Assembly (NCBI GenBank): GCA_945862985.1
Contig: CAMAZF010000002.1
Coordinates: forward strand, 111,285 to 175,284
DNA from: Bordetella parapertussis
GTDB taxonomy: Bacteria; Pseudomonadota; Gammaproteobacteria; Burkholderiales; Burkholderiaceae_A
Length of the DNA stretch: 64,000 bases
Direction: 5' to 3'
The position numbers were made by a program, and so were the translations under genes. Below, in pieces: positions 1-9,647 of the stretch. Below the pieces are notes generated by a model. The model was not told the DNA's origin and ran no database searches. It saw only the letters and a program-made list of their open reading frames with translations. Position 1 is the stretch's first letter. Every line of letters begins with the position of its first letter.

Positions 1-1328
1 TTGCGCGGGGCCATCGCGTCACGGGCTGTGACGCCAATGTCTATCCGCCGATGAGCGACCAGCTACGGGCAGCTGGGATCGAGCTCATCGAAGGCTTTGG
101 TGTCGACCAGCTCGACCTCAAGCCCGATCAGTGGGTTGTCGGCAATGTGGCCCGACGGGGACTCCCGCTGATTGAGGCCCTGCTCGACCGAGGGGACCGG
201 CTGGTGTCGGGCCCTCAGTGGATGGCGGAGCACTTGTTGTCGGACTATCGAGTGCTGGCGGTGGCTGGGACCCATGGCAAGACCACCACCAGCGCTCTCA
301 CAGCCTGGCTTTTGGAAGATGCAGGCCTGAACCCAGGATTCTTGATTGGCGGCGTGCCCGAGAACTTCGGCGTGTCGGCCCGCCTCGGCTCGCTCGGCGC
401 TCCCTTCGTGGTCGAGGCAGACGAATACGACACCGCGTTTTTTGACAAGCGCTCCAAGTTCATCCACCTGCGGGCCCAAGTCGCTGTGCTCAACAACCTG
501 GAGTTTGATCACGCAGACATCTTTTCAAACCTCGAAGCCATTGAGACCCAGTTTCACCATTGGATTCGGACCTTGTCGTCCCGAGCGCGGGTGGTGGTCA
601 ACGCCCAGCAGCCGGCCTTAGAGCGCGTGCTCCGACGGGGCAGTTGGAGTGAAGTCCAGGCCTTCGGGGCGGCACCCTGGGCTGAGGGCGTTCGAGCAGG
701 GTGGTGCTTGGGAGTCAGCGAGCCCACGTCAGCCGAAGGGGAGCGATTCGAAATGGTTCACTCCGACGGCCGGCGGCTCATGGTCGAGAGTCCCCTGCTT
801 GGTCAACACAATCGCGAGAACGTGCTGGCGGCGATCTCGGCGGTCGAGTACTTTGGGGTGAACGCCACTCAAGCGGTGGAGTCGCTCAAGCGATTCCGGG
901 GCGTCAAGCGACGCATGCAGCTTCGAGGAGAGGTGGATGGGGTTCGGGTGTATGACGATTTCGCCCACCACCCCACAGCCATCCGCACCACCATCGACGG
1001 GCTTCGCCGCACGCTCGGCTCGGGGCAGCGGCTCATCGCGGTCTTCGAGCCACGCTCCAACACCATGAAGCTTGGCACGATGAGAGCACAATTGGCCGAG
1101 GCACTCAGCCAGGCCGATCGGGTCATGGGCTATGCGGGTGGGTTGGACTGGTCTCTCGAGGAGGCACTCCTCCCATTGGGGGAACGGGCGTCTGTGTTCC
1201 ATAGCCTCGATGCGCTTAAGGCTGAAGCGATCTCCAGTGCCCGTCCGGGCGACCAGTTTCTATTGATGAGCAATGGCAGTTTTGGCGGCTTGCATGCCCA
1301 ACTGCTAGAGGGGCTGGCCCGTGGCTGA
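1..1328 (+). CDS. mpl: Mpl, murein tripeptide ligase (5' end cut by window)
   Basis: UDP-N-acetylmuramate:L-alanyl-gamma-D-glutamyl-meso-diaminopimelate ligase. It joins recycled murein tripeptide to UDP-MurNAc in the cytoplasm, feeding peptidoglycan synthesis. The frame is open from base 3, where the residues read as the usual Mpl N-terminal stretch (HRVTGCDANVYPPMSDQ), so the ATG at 51 is internal and the true start lies left of the window. The Mur-ligase ATP loop GTHGKTTT is encoded at 267-290, followed by EADEYDTAFFD and NLEFDHADIF in the central domain and YDDFAHHPTAI at the start of the C-terminal domain. The gene overlaps the next one by 8 bp. Family assignment is firm; only about 15 to 30 N-terminal residues appear to be missing. 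Confidence 0.95.
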   Translation, partial: ARGHRVTGCDANVYPPMSDQLRAAGIELIEGFGVDQLDLKPDQWVVGNVARRGLPLIEALLDRGDRLVSGPQWMAEHLLSDYRVLAVAGTHGKTTTSALTAWLLEDAGLNPGFLIGGVPENFGVSARLGSLGAPFVVEADEYDTAFFDKRSKFIHLRAQVAVLNNLEFDHADIFSNLEAIETQFHHWIRTLSSRARVVVNAQQPALERVLRRGSWSEVQAFGAAPWAEGVRAGWCLGVSEPTSAEGERFEMVHSDGRRLMVESPLLGQHNRENVLAAISAVEYFGVNATQAVESLKRFRGVKRRMQLRGEVDGVRVYDDFAHHPTAIRTTIDGLRRTLGSGQRLIAVFEPRSNTMKLGTMRAQLAEALSQADRVMGYAGGLDWSLEEALLPLGERASVFHSLDALKAEAISSARPGDQFLLMSNGSFGGLHAQLLEGLARG

Positions 1329-4128
1329 GGCCGTTCTCTTCGAGGAGTCTGGGAGCCTCAAGCCTGGTTGGGTCCGAGAGCGAAGCCCCGCGAGCCTGCA
1401 GGTTGAGCTCTCCTCGGGGCGCAGGCTCAAGGTGAAGTCGGCTCAGGTGGTGCTGGAGTTCAAGGCGGACTCGCTAGATGCATTCATGCAGGAGGCGCAG
1501 GACATCGCTGCGGGTCTCGAACTGGACTTCCTGTGGTCTTGCGCCCCGCCTGATGAGTTTCGATGCGAAGCGTTTGGTGCGGAGGTTTTCGGCCAGAACG
1601 TCTGCTCACAAGAGACCGCTGGCCTTCTCCTTGCCATTCAGGCGGCACCCATCTATTTTCAGCGTAAAGGCAAGGGGCTCTTTCGGGCGGCTCCAGAGGA
1701 GCAGGTTCGAACGGCCCTCGCAGCGGTGGAGAAGCGTCAGCGACTGGCGCAGGCCCAGGCCGAACTGGCTCAGGCTCTGGTCGATGGCGGATGTCCAGAT
1801 TGCTATCGAGAGCATCCACTGCGTTTCCTGGTCTCTCCGGATCGCCAGTCCATCGAGGTCAAGGCCTTGGAGGCTGCGGCACATCAACTTGGGCAGTCTC
1901 CTGAGCGGCTGTTATTGGCACGCGGAGCCCTTCCCTCAGCCTATGCGTTTCATCGATCGGTATTTCTGAAGACCCAGTTTGGTCAGCCCGAGCAGCTGCC
2001 CTGGTCTGAAGATCAGAGTCGAGCTGCAGCCGCCTTAAGGGACGGCTGGATGGCCAAGCTTCCCAAGGCCAGCGCGCCCATTTATACGATCGATGATGCG
2101 GCCACCACGGAAATTGATGATGGCTTTTCACTGGAGGCGAGAGACGCTGGCTGGCGCATTGGCGTGCACATCGCTGCGCCGGGTTTGCTGATTCCTTTTG
2201 ATTCTGCGCTTGCCCAGCATGCGCGTGATCGTGCGTCGACGGTGTATTTCCCGGGAGAGAAGTTCACCATGCTCCCCGAGGGTCTGGTTCAACTGGCCTC
2301 CCTCGATGAGGGACAGTGGCTTCCGGTGGTCTCCCTTTACGTGGACATCGACGCCGAGGGGCGACGATCTCCCCCATTCACGCGGCTTGAGCAGGCCTTC
2401 GTCGAGGCGAACCTGAGACTGGGTGGATGGGATGACGCGCTCCTGCCAGACTCCGAGGAGACGCTCCCTTGGGAGGGCTTGCGGGTGCTCTATTCCGTGG
2501 CACAGGATCTGCGTGCTGAACGTGAGGCCGTGCGCGGCCGGCCAGAGCCGACTGGACGGGTGGATTTCAGTGTGACCGTGCATTGGGAGGATGACTCTGA
2601 GCAGTCCCGCAGCACAGGCCGGGGAACCCCGATGGTCACCCAGCGCCGAAGAGGGTCGGCCGTAGACCTGCTCGTCTCGGAGTGGATGATCTTCACGAAT
2701 GTGACCTGGGGTCAGACGCTGGCTCTGGGGCAGCTTCCGGGCTTTTACCGTGTGCAGTCCATGGGGCGGGTTCGGATGCAGTCGGGGCCTGGCCCTCACC
2801 AAGGGCTGGGCGTGAGCCACTACGCTTGGTCTACCTCTCCCCTGCGGCGATATGCCGATCTGGTCAACCAATGGCAGCTGCTCTCGGTTCTGGGGCATGC
2901 CAGGCCCGCGTTTCGCGAGGGCGACTCAGCACTCTTTGCAGATCTGGCGCACTTTGATGCCACCTATGATCAGTACGCGAGCTTTCAATCCAATATGGAG
3001 CGCTATTGGTCTCTGCGCTGGCTGGGCCAGCAGAACGGACTCGAAGGAGAGTTCTGGTCGGCGGAGGCAGCAGGTATTCGCATCGAGGAGACGCTGGTTG
3101 CGACGCGCTCGGATTTTGTCTTTCGGTTTCGGCGCATTCCTGCGACGGGGCGGGTGATACAACTGGGCATGCAGCCACCAGGCACCGAGGTGATTGCCGA
3201 GGTTCGCAGCATGGACGGGCTTCTGATCGAGTGCGACCTTCGTGGCATCGCCGTGGTGGAGTCGAGATCCATCGATCGGTATGCGGTGCTGGGCGATCCG
3301 ATCTCGCACAGCCGCTCGCCACAGATCCATGCGGCCTTTGCCGAACAGACCGAGCAGGCCGTGGCCTATGAGGCCATCCAGGTTCCAGTCTCCGAGCTCA
3401 AGGAAAAACTCCTGCTTTTGCATCAAGAAGGCTATCGAGGGCTTAACCTGACGGTTCCCCTCAAAGAGGCGGCCTTTGAGCTTGCGCAAGCGCAGGGCTG
3501 GATCCTGTCCGAAGCGGCGAAAGCCGCTCGGGCTGTCAACACCCTGATCGCCACAGAGTCGGGGTGGGAGGCGGACAATACGGACGGTCGAGGGCTGGTG
3601 CTGGATCTGCAACGCCACCTGGGACCGGAGGGTCTTCAGGGGCAGACCATACTGCTCTTGGGTGCGGGCGGCGCTGCGCAGGGCGTGATTGCGCCGCTGT
3701 TGCAGGCGGGGGTCAAAGGTCTGGTCGTGGCCAATCGAACGCCGGAGAAGGCTCAGGCGGTGGCTGAGCGCTTTGGCGCACCGGTGACTTCGGTGGGGCT
3801 AGAGACGCTGGCACAGCAATGGCCCGCTGCACTGGGTCCTGCACCGAGTGGTGTGATCAATGCGACTGCGGCCAGCTTGCAGGGTGAGTCTGTGTTGCTC
3901 GCACCCGCATGCTGGTCTGAAGCCAAGATCGCCTACGACATGATGTATGGGCCTGAGCCAACGGAATTCTTAAAGGAGGCTGCCGCCCAGCACATCTCAA
4001 AAACGGCAGATGGCTTGGGTATGCTGGTAGAGCAGGCAGCGGAGGCTTTTTTGCGATGGCGGGGACAGCGTCCCGAGACAGAGCCCGTGTTGGCTTTTAT
4101 CAGGGAGGGCATGACGGCACATGACTGA
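1321..4128 (+). CDS. RNase II/R-family (RNB) protein fused to shikimate dehydrogenase AroE
   Basis: One continuous 935-codon frame (GTG start) encodes two proteins that are normally separate neighbours. Residues about 1-645 form an RNB-type exoribonuclease with the metal-binding motif IDDAATTEIDDGFS at 257-270 and the late motif HYAWSTSPLRRYADL. Residues 651-935 form AroE, which reduces 3-dehydroshikimate with NADPH in the chorismate pathway: shikimate-binding SHSRS near 662, catalytic Lys in NLTVPLKEA (about 715), catalytic Asp in NTDGRG (about 755), and nucleotide loop GAGGAAQG (781-788). AroE would normally begin with Met in place of Ile651, at base 3271. No stop separates the halves, so a true fusion or an internal GTG start near 3253 are both possible. 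It overlaps mpl and mgtE by 8 bp each. Confidence 0.9.
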   Translation: MAEAVLFEESGSLKPGWVRERSPASLQVELSSGRRLKVKSAQVVLEFKADSLDAFMQEAQDIAAGLELDFLWSCAPPDEFRCEAFGAEVFGQNVCSQETAGLLLAIQAAPIYFQRKGKGLFRAAPEEQVRTALAAVEKRQRLAQAQAELAQALVDGGCPDCYREHPLRFLVSPDRQSIEVKALEAAAHQLGQSPERLLLARGALPSAYAFHRSVFLKTQFGQPEQLPWSEDQSRAAAALRDGWMAKLPKASAPIYTIDDAATTEIDDGFSLEARDAGWRIGVHIAAPGLLIPFDSALAQHARDRASTVYFPGEKFTMLPEGLVQLASLDEGQWLPVVSLYVDIDAEGRRSPPFTRLEQAFVEANLRLGGWDDALLPDSEETLPWEGLRVLYSVAQDLRAEREAVRGRPEPTGRVDFSVTVHWEDDSEQSRSTGRGTPMVTQRRRGSAVDLLVSEWMIFTNVTWGQTLALGQLPGFYRVQSMGRVRMQSGPGPHQGLGVSHYAWSTSPLRRYADLVNQWQLLSVLGHARPAFREGDSALFADLAHFDATYDQYASFQSNMERYWSLRWLGQQNGLEGEFWSAEAAGIRIEETLVATRSDFVFRFRRIPATGRVIQLGMQPPGTEVIAEVRSMDGLLIECDLRGIAVVESRSIDRYAVLGDPISHSRSPQIHAAFAEQTEQAVAYEAIQVPVSELKEKLLLLHQEGYRGLNLTVPLKEAAFELAQAQGWILSEAAKAARAVNTLIATESGWEADNTDGRGLVLDLQRHLGPEGLQGQTILLLGAGGAAQGVIAPLLQAGVKGLVVANRTPEKAQAVAERFGAPVTSVGLETLAQQWPAALGPAPSGVINATAASLQGESVLLAPACWSEAKIAYDMMYGPEPTEFLKEAAAQHISKTADGLGMLVEQAAEAFLRWRGQRPETEPVLAFIREGMTAHD

Positions 4129-5587
4129 GCTGAGTGCCATGCGAAGAGACGCTGAGGCGGCTCAGCGCGCCCTCGCCGATATTCAGGCCATGCTGCATCG
4201 GTTTGGTGTGGAGAGCGAGCTCGTGCATCGCGAGCAGATTGCGGGTGAGCCCTCCCGTCGGAGTCTGCTCGAGGCGCTGACGGCCAAGCAGCACGCCGCG
4301 CTCCTAGAGCCTCGCATTCGCGACCTCCACGTTGCCGACGTGGCCTATGTGCTCGAGGCCCTTCCACCTGAACAGCGATCGACCATCTGGCCTTTGGTCT
4401 CTGAGTCTGTTGCCGGAGAAGTGTTGCTGGAGCTCTCCGATCCTGTTCGAGAGATGCTCATTCAAGCCATGTCATTCGAGGCGCAGGTTCGCGTAGCCCA
4501 AACCCTCGAGACGGATGAGCTCGCGGAGCTCGCGCCGCTGTTGGCTGCTGGTGTGGTGGATCGCGTGCGTCAAGGCCTAACGACTGAGGAGCGCGAGCAG
4601 CTTCGGGCGGCCATGTCCTACGATGCCGAGAGCGTGGGCGCCCGTATGGACTTCGACATGGTGACCATTCGGGATGATGTCACCCTCGAGGTGGTCCTGC
4701 GCTACCTCCGACGGTTTGATGAGCTTCCGGATCACACCGATCAGATCTTCGTCGTCGATCGTAAGGATGTCTTGAAGGGTTCGCTCTCCATTGCCGCCCT
4801 TCTGTTACACGAGCCCGACTCCCAGGTTTCGGAGCTCATGCGGCACGATCCAGTTACCCTCTTGGCGACGGAGTCTGCCCTAGAGGCCGCTCAGGCATTT
4901 CAGAGGTACGACCTCGTCTCAGCGCCTGTTCTGGATGAGGCTGGCCGCCTCATTGGACGGCTCACCGTCTCTGAGGCGGTCGATGTGATTCAAGAGGACA
5001 TCGACTCCGATGTGCTGGCCCAGGCCGGTCTGCGGGAGGAGGAAGATCTCTTCTCTTCGGTCTGGGCGTCAGCCAGAAACCGATGGCTCTGGCTGGCCCT
5101 CAACCTCTGCACTGCTTTTTTTGCTTCGCGAGTGATTGGGGCATTTGAGGGCGTCATTGAGCGTGTGGTGGCACTGGCTGCGCTCATGCCGATTGTCGCG
5201 GGTATTGCTGGAAATTCTGGCAATCAGACCATGACGCTCTTCATCCGCTCCCTGGCTTTGGGGCAGGTGACTGCTGAGACCGTGCGCCGGTTGTTTGCAA
5301 AAGAACTCTCCATTGCACTGCTCAACGGGGTCGTCTGGGGATCAGCGGCAGGCGCGGTGGCTTGGCTCCTCTACATGGACAGCCCCCAGGCAGAGCTCTT
5401 GGGTCTCACCATGATGCTGGCCATTGTGTTGAACCTGCTCATTGCGGCCATCATCGCGATTCTGGTCCCATTGACGCTCGACCGCATGGGTCGTGATCCG
5501 GCCATGGGGGCTTCCGTGCTGCTGACCTTCAGCACGGACTCTATGGGCTTCTTTATTTTCCTGGGCCTTGCAGCGATTCTTTTTTAG
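4121..5587 (+). CDS. mgtE: MgtE-type magnesium transporter
   Basis: Inner-membrane Mg2+ channel gated by intracellular magnesium. The 488-residue protein has the expected order: MgtE N-terminal superhelical domain (about 40-140), two CBS domains (about 160-290) and a C-terminal membrane domain with about five helices (315-488). The membrane part carries the pore-lining sequence [18 protein letters not shown]. The start ATG overlaps the stop of the upstream fusion gene by 8 bp, suggesting translational coupling. Its 3' end overlaps the convergent moaC by 4 bp, leaving no room for a terminator. Length is slightly above typical MgtE (about 450). Confidence 0.93.
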   Translation: MTELSAMRRDAEAAQRALADIQAMLHRFGVESELVHREQIAGEPSRRSLLEALTAKQHAALLEPRIRDLHVADVAYVLEALPPEQRSTIWPLVSESVAGEVLLELSDPVREMLIQAMSFEAQVRVAQTLETDELAELAPLLAAGVVDRVRQGLTTEEREQLRAAMSYDAESVGARMDFDMVTIRDDVTLEVVLRYLRRFDELPDHTDQIFVVDRKDVLKGSLSIAALLLHEPDSQVSELMRHDPVTLLATESALEAAQAFQRYDLVSAPVLDEAGRLIGRLTVSEAVDVIQEDIDSDVLAQAGLREEEDLFSSVWASARNRWLWLALNLCTAFFASRVIGAFEGVIERVVALAALMPIVAGIAGNSGNQTMTLFIRSLALGQVTAETVRRLFAKELSIALLNGVVWGSAAGAVAWLLYMDSPQAELLGLTMMLAIVLNLLIAAIIAILVPLTLDRMGRDPAMGASVLLTFSTDSMGFFIFLGLAAILF

Positions 5588-6069
5588 TTCGAGTCAGCAG
5601 TCCAGTGACCAGATTGGCCACCGATCTTTTCGGTGAGCTGAACCTCACGAATCACCATGCCCCGGTCGATGGCCTTCACCATGTCGTAGACGGTAAGCAG
5701 ACCAATCTGAACGGCCGTGAGGGCTTCCATCTCTACACCGGTCTTCCCGGTCACGCCCACAGTGGCGGTGCACCGCACCGATGGGGGGTTCTCGATGCAG
5801 TCTAGGGAGACTGTCACGCGGGTGAGGGCGAGGGGGTGACAGAGCGGAATCAGATCACTGGTTCGTTTGGCTGCCTGGATGGCGGCGATTCGGGCAATAC
5901 CCAAGACATCGCCCTTCTCGGCCGTGCCCGATTGAATTTTTCGGAGTGTCTCGGGTCTCATTTCAATGACGCCTGTGGCCGTGGCCTCACGAGCCGTGTC
6001 AGACTTAGAGGAGACATCGACCATATGGGCGCGACCCGCCGCATCAAAATGATTCAGTTCTTGTGCCAT
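5584..6069 (-). CDS. moaC: MoaC, cyclic pyranopterin monophosphate synthase
   Basis: Second step of molybdenum cofactor synthesis: converts the MoaA product 3',8-cyclo-7,8-dihydro-GTP into cyclic pyranopterin monophosphate. The 161-residue protein has the family signatures DLIPLCHPL (about 72-80) and [13 protein letters not shown] (about 108-120), which hold catalytic Lys and acidic residues. The start is the ATG at 6067-6069, giving the usual N-terminus with HMVDVSSK; the frame is open further upstream but that extension is not MoaC-like. No other moa gene is in the window. The 5' end overlaps the divergent protease gene by about 45 bp. Confidence 0.95.
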   Translation of the reverse strand: MAQELNHFDAAGRAHMVDVSSKSDTAREATATGVIEMRPETLRKIQSGTAEKGDVLGIARIAAIQAAKRTSDLIPLCHPLALTRVTVSLDCIENPPSVRCTATVGVTGKTGVEMEALTAVQIGLLTVYDMVKAIDRGMVIREVQLTEKIGGQSGHWTADSN

Positions 6070-7668
6070 GTCCTCATCATAGCGGTGCTGGTCATTCCGA
6101 TGCGACCAAATGTAATCCCGGGATCCCTGGGTTCTGTCTCGGCCCAGACGCTCAACCCCCCTCGCCCGCTCAGCGACATCACCGCTGGGCTGCCTGCGCT
6201 GGGGGAGGCGGCCGTCGATGAGCTCAGTCCGGCCGCCGAACGTCGGCTCGGTGAGCAGGTCTTTTCTCAGCTTCAGGCCGCGGGAGTGGTCCACGAAGAT
6301 CCTGAAGCAACCGACTACCTCACCGCACAAGCCACGCTGCTGGTCATGGCTGCCCAGTCACGAGGGGACTTGCTCGCCAGCGGGCTCAAGCCCGAAGACT
6401 TTCGATTCTTCTGGGTGCGAGAGGACAGCATCAACGCCTTTGCCCTGCCAGGGGGCTGGATTGGGGTCCATACGGGGCTGATGACTCGGGCGGCGAATGA
6501 GGCGGAACTGATGTCCGTGATCGCTCATGAGATTGCCCACGTCACCCAACGGCATATTGCCCGGCAAATGGGGCAGTCTCGTCAGTCTATGGCGGTGTTC
6601 CTCGCCACAGCCATTCTCGCGGCGGCTGCTGCAAGTCAGAGTGCGGATGCAGCCATGGGCCTGATGTCTCTGGGCGAGACGCTGGCCCTCCGAAATCAAT
6701 TGGCGTTCTCACGAGATGCGGAGCGTGAGGCGGACCGACTGGGGTACAGCTTCATGCAGACCTCTGGATTTGATCCGGCTGCGATGTTGGGCTTATTCGA
6801 GAAGCTCTCTCAGGCTGGGCGCTATTACGATGATGCGGCTCCGGTCTGGCTGCGAACGCACCCGCTTTCTACGGAGCGACTCTCGGATGCTCAGCTTCGC
6901 GTCAGCCAGATTCGGGCCGCGGGATCATCGACCGCGCGCGCCACTCGCGCAGATTCCTTGGAGTTTCTTTTCATTCGAGCGCGGCTGCTTGCCCAGTCTG
7001 GACGCGATCTTGAACGCAGCCGAAGCCTGAGGTCTCGCTTCGAGGCTCGCCTCCAGGAGGCCCTTACGCCCCGTGAGCAGGCGTTGGCTGGGTATGGATT
7101 GGCCTGGGTGGAGCTTGCCCTCAAGGCTCCCGATCGGGCAGAGGCCGCCCTGCAGCGGGTTCGCCTTTCGCTGGTTGGAAGTTCCGATGCCACGGTCTTG
7201 GGCCCACTTCTGGCTCGACTCGAGCAGGCGATCGCCTTTGACCAGGGACGGTTTGAGCAGGTCATTCGTCTGGCGGAACCCATCGAGGGCGCTTGGGCGC
7301 GCACCGTCAGTGCACGGGCGCTGGCGCGCACCCGAGCAGAGGCATGGCTCATGAAAGGCATGCCCAATGCGGCCATCGAGGCCCTTGCACAGGGGGTGCG
7401 GCAGTGGCCAGCCGATCACGAGGCCTGGCGCTTACTCGCGCGGGCTTATTCAGCTGATAGGCGACCGGCCATGGCACATTGGGCCACGGCAGAGTCCTAT
7501 GCATTGCTGGGAGCTTACGGTGCTGCCATTGAGCAGATCAATCTGGCCAGACGGTCTGAGGGCGCTGATTTTCAAGCACTCTCCCAGATGGACGCACGGC
7601 TGGTGGTGTTTCGGGCCGCCTTAAAGGCGCAAGAACCTAGCGAAAAACGACCGTCTTCCGACCGTTGA
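6025..7668 (+). CDS. BepA-like M48 metalloprotease with TPR region
   Basis: Periplasmic zinc metallopeptidase of the BepA/YfgC type, a family that in E. coli assists assembly and quality control of the LPS transporter LptD and degrades misfolded outer-membrane proteins. With the chosen ATG at 6025 the protein has 547 residues: a positively charged N-region (RRIK), a hydrophobic signal core ([13 protein letters not shown]), the HEIAH zinc motif at 168-172 with the third ligand near Glu235 in READRLGY, and a helical repeat-rich C-terminal half consistent with TPRs. Start choice rests on a GAGGAG ribosome site at 6008-6013, 11 bp upstream; the Met at 6049 lacks one. The gene starts inside moaC on the other strand and ends inside purU (32 bp overlap). 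Confidence 0.85.
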   Translation: MGATRRIKMIQFLCHVLIIAVLVIPMRPNVIPGSLGSVSAQTLNPPRPLSDITAGLPALGEAAVDELSPAAERRLGEQVFSQLQAAGVVHEDPEATDYLTAQATLLVMAAQSRGDLLASGLKPEDFRFFWVREDSINAFALPGGWIGVHTGLMTRAANEAELMSVIAHEIAHVTQRHIARQMGQSRQSMAVFLATAILAAAAASQSADAAMGLMSLGETLALRNQLAFSRDAEREADRLGYSFMQTSGFDPAAMLGLFEKLSQAGRYYDDAAPVWLRTHPLSTERLSDAQLRVSQIRAAGSSTARATRADSLEFLFIRARLLAQSGRDLERSRSLRSRFEARLQEALTPREQALAGYGLAWVELALKAPDRAEAALQRVRLSLVGSSDATVLGPLLARLEQAIAFDQGRFEQVIRLAEPIEGAWARTVSARALARTRAEAWLMKGMPNAAIEALAQGVRQWPADHEAWRLLARAYSADRRPAMAHWATAESYALLGAYGAAIEQINLARRSEGADFQALSQMDARLVVFRAALKAQEPSEKRPSSDR

Positions 7669-8491
7669 CCAGCACCCGTCGCTCGGCATGCCAGAGCACG
7701 GCCCGAGCAAGTACGCGCGATTCGATGTCGGCCCCAATCGAGGAGAGCGCTGCTGCGCTCAGGGTGTGGTCCACCCGCTCAATGTCCTGCTCAATGATGG
7801 GCCCCTCATCGAGGTCCGTGGTCACGTAATGGGCCGTGGCCCCAATGATCTTGACGCCTCGCTGATAAGCCTGATGATAGGGGCGTGCCCCCTTGAAGCT
7901 CGGTAGGAACGAGTGGTGAATATTGATGGCGCGACCGCTCCATGCAGCACAGAGGGCTGGAGAGAGAATCTGCATGTAGCGGGCGAGCACGATGAGGTCG
8001 GCTCGATGGGCCTCGGCCAGTGCCATGAGGCGCGACTCCTGAGCAGACTTATCAGAACCTTCAATCGGGAGATGGTGAAAGCCGACGCCATGGTGACGGC
8101 AGAGAGGCTCCAGATCCATATGATTCGAGGCGACGCCGACCAACTCAATCGGCAACAGTCCATTGCTCACGCGAAAGAGCAGGTCGTTGAGGCAATGCCC
8201 AGCTTTCGAGACCAGGACCAGGGCGCGGGCTTGCTGTGAACGTGGCCGCAGTTCGAACTGCATCTGAAGACTCTGAGCCAGACTCGAAAAGCCTTCAGTC
8301 AGCGTGGTTTCAGTTTCTGGATTGGGCGCATCAAAGTGCACCCGCATAAAGAATAAGCCCGTGTCTTCGTCTCCGAACTGGGCTGAGTCCAGAATGTTGC
8401 AGCCCCGGGTGAAGAGCAGCTGCGAGACTCGAAAGACCACACCTTTGGCATCTGGACAGGCCAGCGTGAGAATGAAATCGTGGTGCTGCAC
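7637..8491 (-). CDS. purU: PurU, formyltetrahydrofolate deformylase
   Basis: Hydrolyses 10-formyl-THF to THF and formate, balancing one-carbon pools and providing formate for purine synthesis. The 284 residues comprise an N-terminal ACT domain (about 1-80, beginning HDFILTLACPD) and a formyltransferase fold with INIHHSFLPSFKGA (about 190) and the catalytic segment DLDEGPIIEQD (about 226). Translation appears to start at a GTG only 4 bp downstream of the zinc-finger gene stop, so it is probably the last gene of an ilvE-zinc finger-purU unit. The 3' end overlaps the convergent protease gene by 32 bp. Confidence 0.94.
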   Translation of the reverse strand: MQHHDFILTLACPDAKGVVFRVSQLLFTRGCNILDSAQFGDEDTGLFFMRVHFDAPNPETETTLTEGFSSLAQSLQMQFELRPRSQQARALVLVSKAGHCLNDLLFRVSNGLLPIELVGVASNHMDLEPLCRHHGVGFHHLPIEGSDKSAQESRLMALAEAHRADLIVLARYMQILSPALCAAWSGRAINIHHSFLPSFKGARPYHQAYQRGVKIIGATAHYVTTDLDEGPIIEQDIERVDHTLSAAALSSIGADIESRVLARAVLWHAERRVLVNGRKTVVFR

Positions 8492-8495
8492 CTTC

Positions 8496-8693
8496 TCAGT
8501 GTCCGCTCGCGCTCACGCCCTCAGCCAACGTGTACTCGGTACCGCAATACGGGCATTTGGCAGAACCATGGGCCAGGTCGAGATAGACCTTTGGATGGCT
8601 GCTCCAGAGGGGCATGCGAGGGTTGGGGCAGGCCGCTGGCAGTTCATGGGCCTGCAGGACGACGGCGTCAGAGGTGTGCTGAAGGTCAGACAT
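8496..8693 (-). CDS. Small zinc-finger protein (CHCC type)
   Basis: A 65-residue cytoplasmic protein with the pattern C-P-N-P-R-M-P-L-W-x-S-H-P-K-V followed by CPYCGTEY, matching the zf-CHCC family (Cys22, His33 and Cys47/Cys50 as likely ligands). The family is widespread in Proteobacteria and resembles the zinc domain of mitochondrial complex I subunit NDUFS6; its bacterial role is not settled. It sits between ilvE and purU with gaps of 9 and 4 bp, so it is almost surely co-transcribed with them. Its occurrence directly downstream of ilvE is familiar from other betaproteobacteria as I recall. Confidence 0.85.
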   Translation of the reverse strand: MSDLQHTSDAVVLQAHELPAACPNPRMPLWSSHPKVYLDLAHGSAKCPYCGTEYTLAEGVSASGH

Positions 8694-8702
8694 GACGGTT
8701 TC

Positions 8703-9623
8703 CTAGAGGGCCGAGAGCCAGTTTGCGTAACGTGAGGACTTCCCGCTCACCGCGTCGAAGAACTGCTGCTGAATCTTCTCGGTGATCGGGCCACGCGAGC
8801 CCTGTCCAATCACTCGGTCGTCGAGCTCACGGATTGGGGTGACCTCGGCTGCGGTACCCGTGAAGAAGGCTTCGTCGGCGCAATAGATCTCGTCTCGCGT
8901 GATTCGCTTTTCCACGATCGTGAGGCCGAGGTCTTGGGCGATCTGCATTACAGAGTCACGGGTGATGCCGTCGAGGCAGGAGGCAAGGTCGGGGGTGTAG
9001 ACCTTCCCCTTTTTGATGATGAACAGATTCTCACCCGCGCCTTCAGAGGCATAGCCATCGGTGTCCAGGAGCAGCGCCTCGTCATAGCCCATCGCGGCCA
9101 CTTCCTGGTGAGCCAGGATCGAGTTGATGTAATAGCCACACGCTTTTGCGCGCACCAGGGAGACATTGACATGGTGCCGGCTAAAGCTAGAGGTTTTGAC
9201 CCGAATGCCCTTGGTGAGACCATCTTCGCCGAGGTAAGCGCCCCATGGCCAGGCTGCGATGGCCACGTGAATGGTGTTGGAGGTGGCTGCAATGCCCAGG
9301 CGCTCTGATCCGATGAAAGCGATAGGCCGGATGTAGCAGGATTTCAAACCATTACGGCGAACCACCTCTTTCTGCGCCTCTTCCAGCGTGGCCTGGTCGA
9401 AGCCGATCTTCATTTGAAAGATCTTGGCGGAGTTCAGAAAACGCTCGGTATGGTCCTTGAGGCGGAAGATGGCCGAGCCCGTTGGGGTCTCGTAGGCTCG
9501 AACGCCCTCGAAGACGCCCATGCCGTAGTGCAGCGTGTGCGTGAGCACGTGGGTCTGGGCGTCACGCCAGGGCACAAACTGGCCATCCATCCAAATCCAG
9601 CCATCGCGATCGGCCATGGACAT
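8703..9623 (-). CDS. ilvE: IlvE, branched-chain amino acid aminotransferase
   Basis: Class IV PLP aminotransferase that makes Leu, Ile and Val from their 2-oxo acids using glutamate. The 306 residues carry HYGMGVFEGVRAY (32-44), the PLP lysine in VRAKACGYYINS (Lys160), and the cofactor-phosphate region EGAGENLFI and GTAAEVTPI. The ATG is preceded by a clear AGGAGA ribosome site (on the minus strand about 8 bp upstream). It is the first gene of the unit ilvE-zinc finger-purU and is divergent from azlCD, a putative branched-chain amino acid exporter, with only 24 bp between starts. Biosynthesis and export may therefore share a control region. Confidence 0.95.
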   Translation of the reverse strand: MSMADRDGWIWMDGQFVPWRDAQTHVLTHTLHYGMGVFEGVRAYETPTGSAIFRLKDHTERFLNSAKIFQMKIGFDQATLEEAQKEVVRRNGLKSCYIRPIAFIGSERLGIAATSNTIHVAIAAWPWGAYLGEDGLTKGIRVKTSSFSRHHVNVSLVRAKACGYYINSILAHQEVAAMGYDEALLLDTDGYASEGAGENLFIIKKGKVYTPDLASCLDGITRDSVMQIAQDLGLTIVEKRITRDEIYCADEAFFTGTAAEVTPIRELDDRVIGQGSRGPITEKIQQQFFDAVSGKSSRYANWLSAL

Positions 9624-9647
9624 GAACTGTTCTCCTAAACGGTTAGA

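Noticed and set aside
5836..6024. Longer N-terminus for the M48 protease
   Set aside because: It lies entirely on the antisense of moaC and would hide the signal peptide inside the protein.
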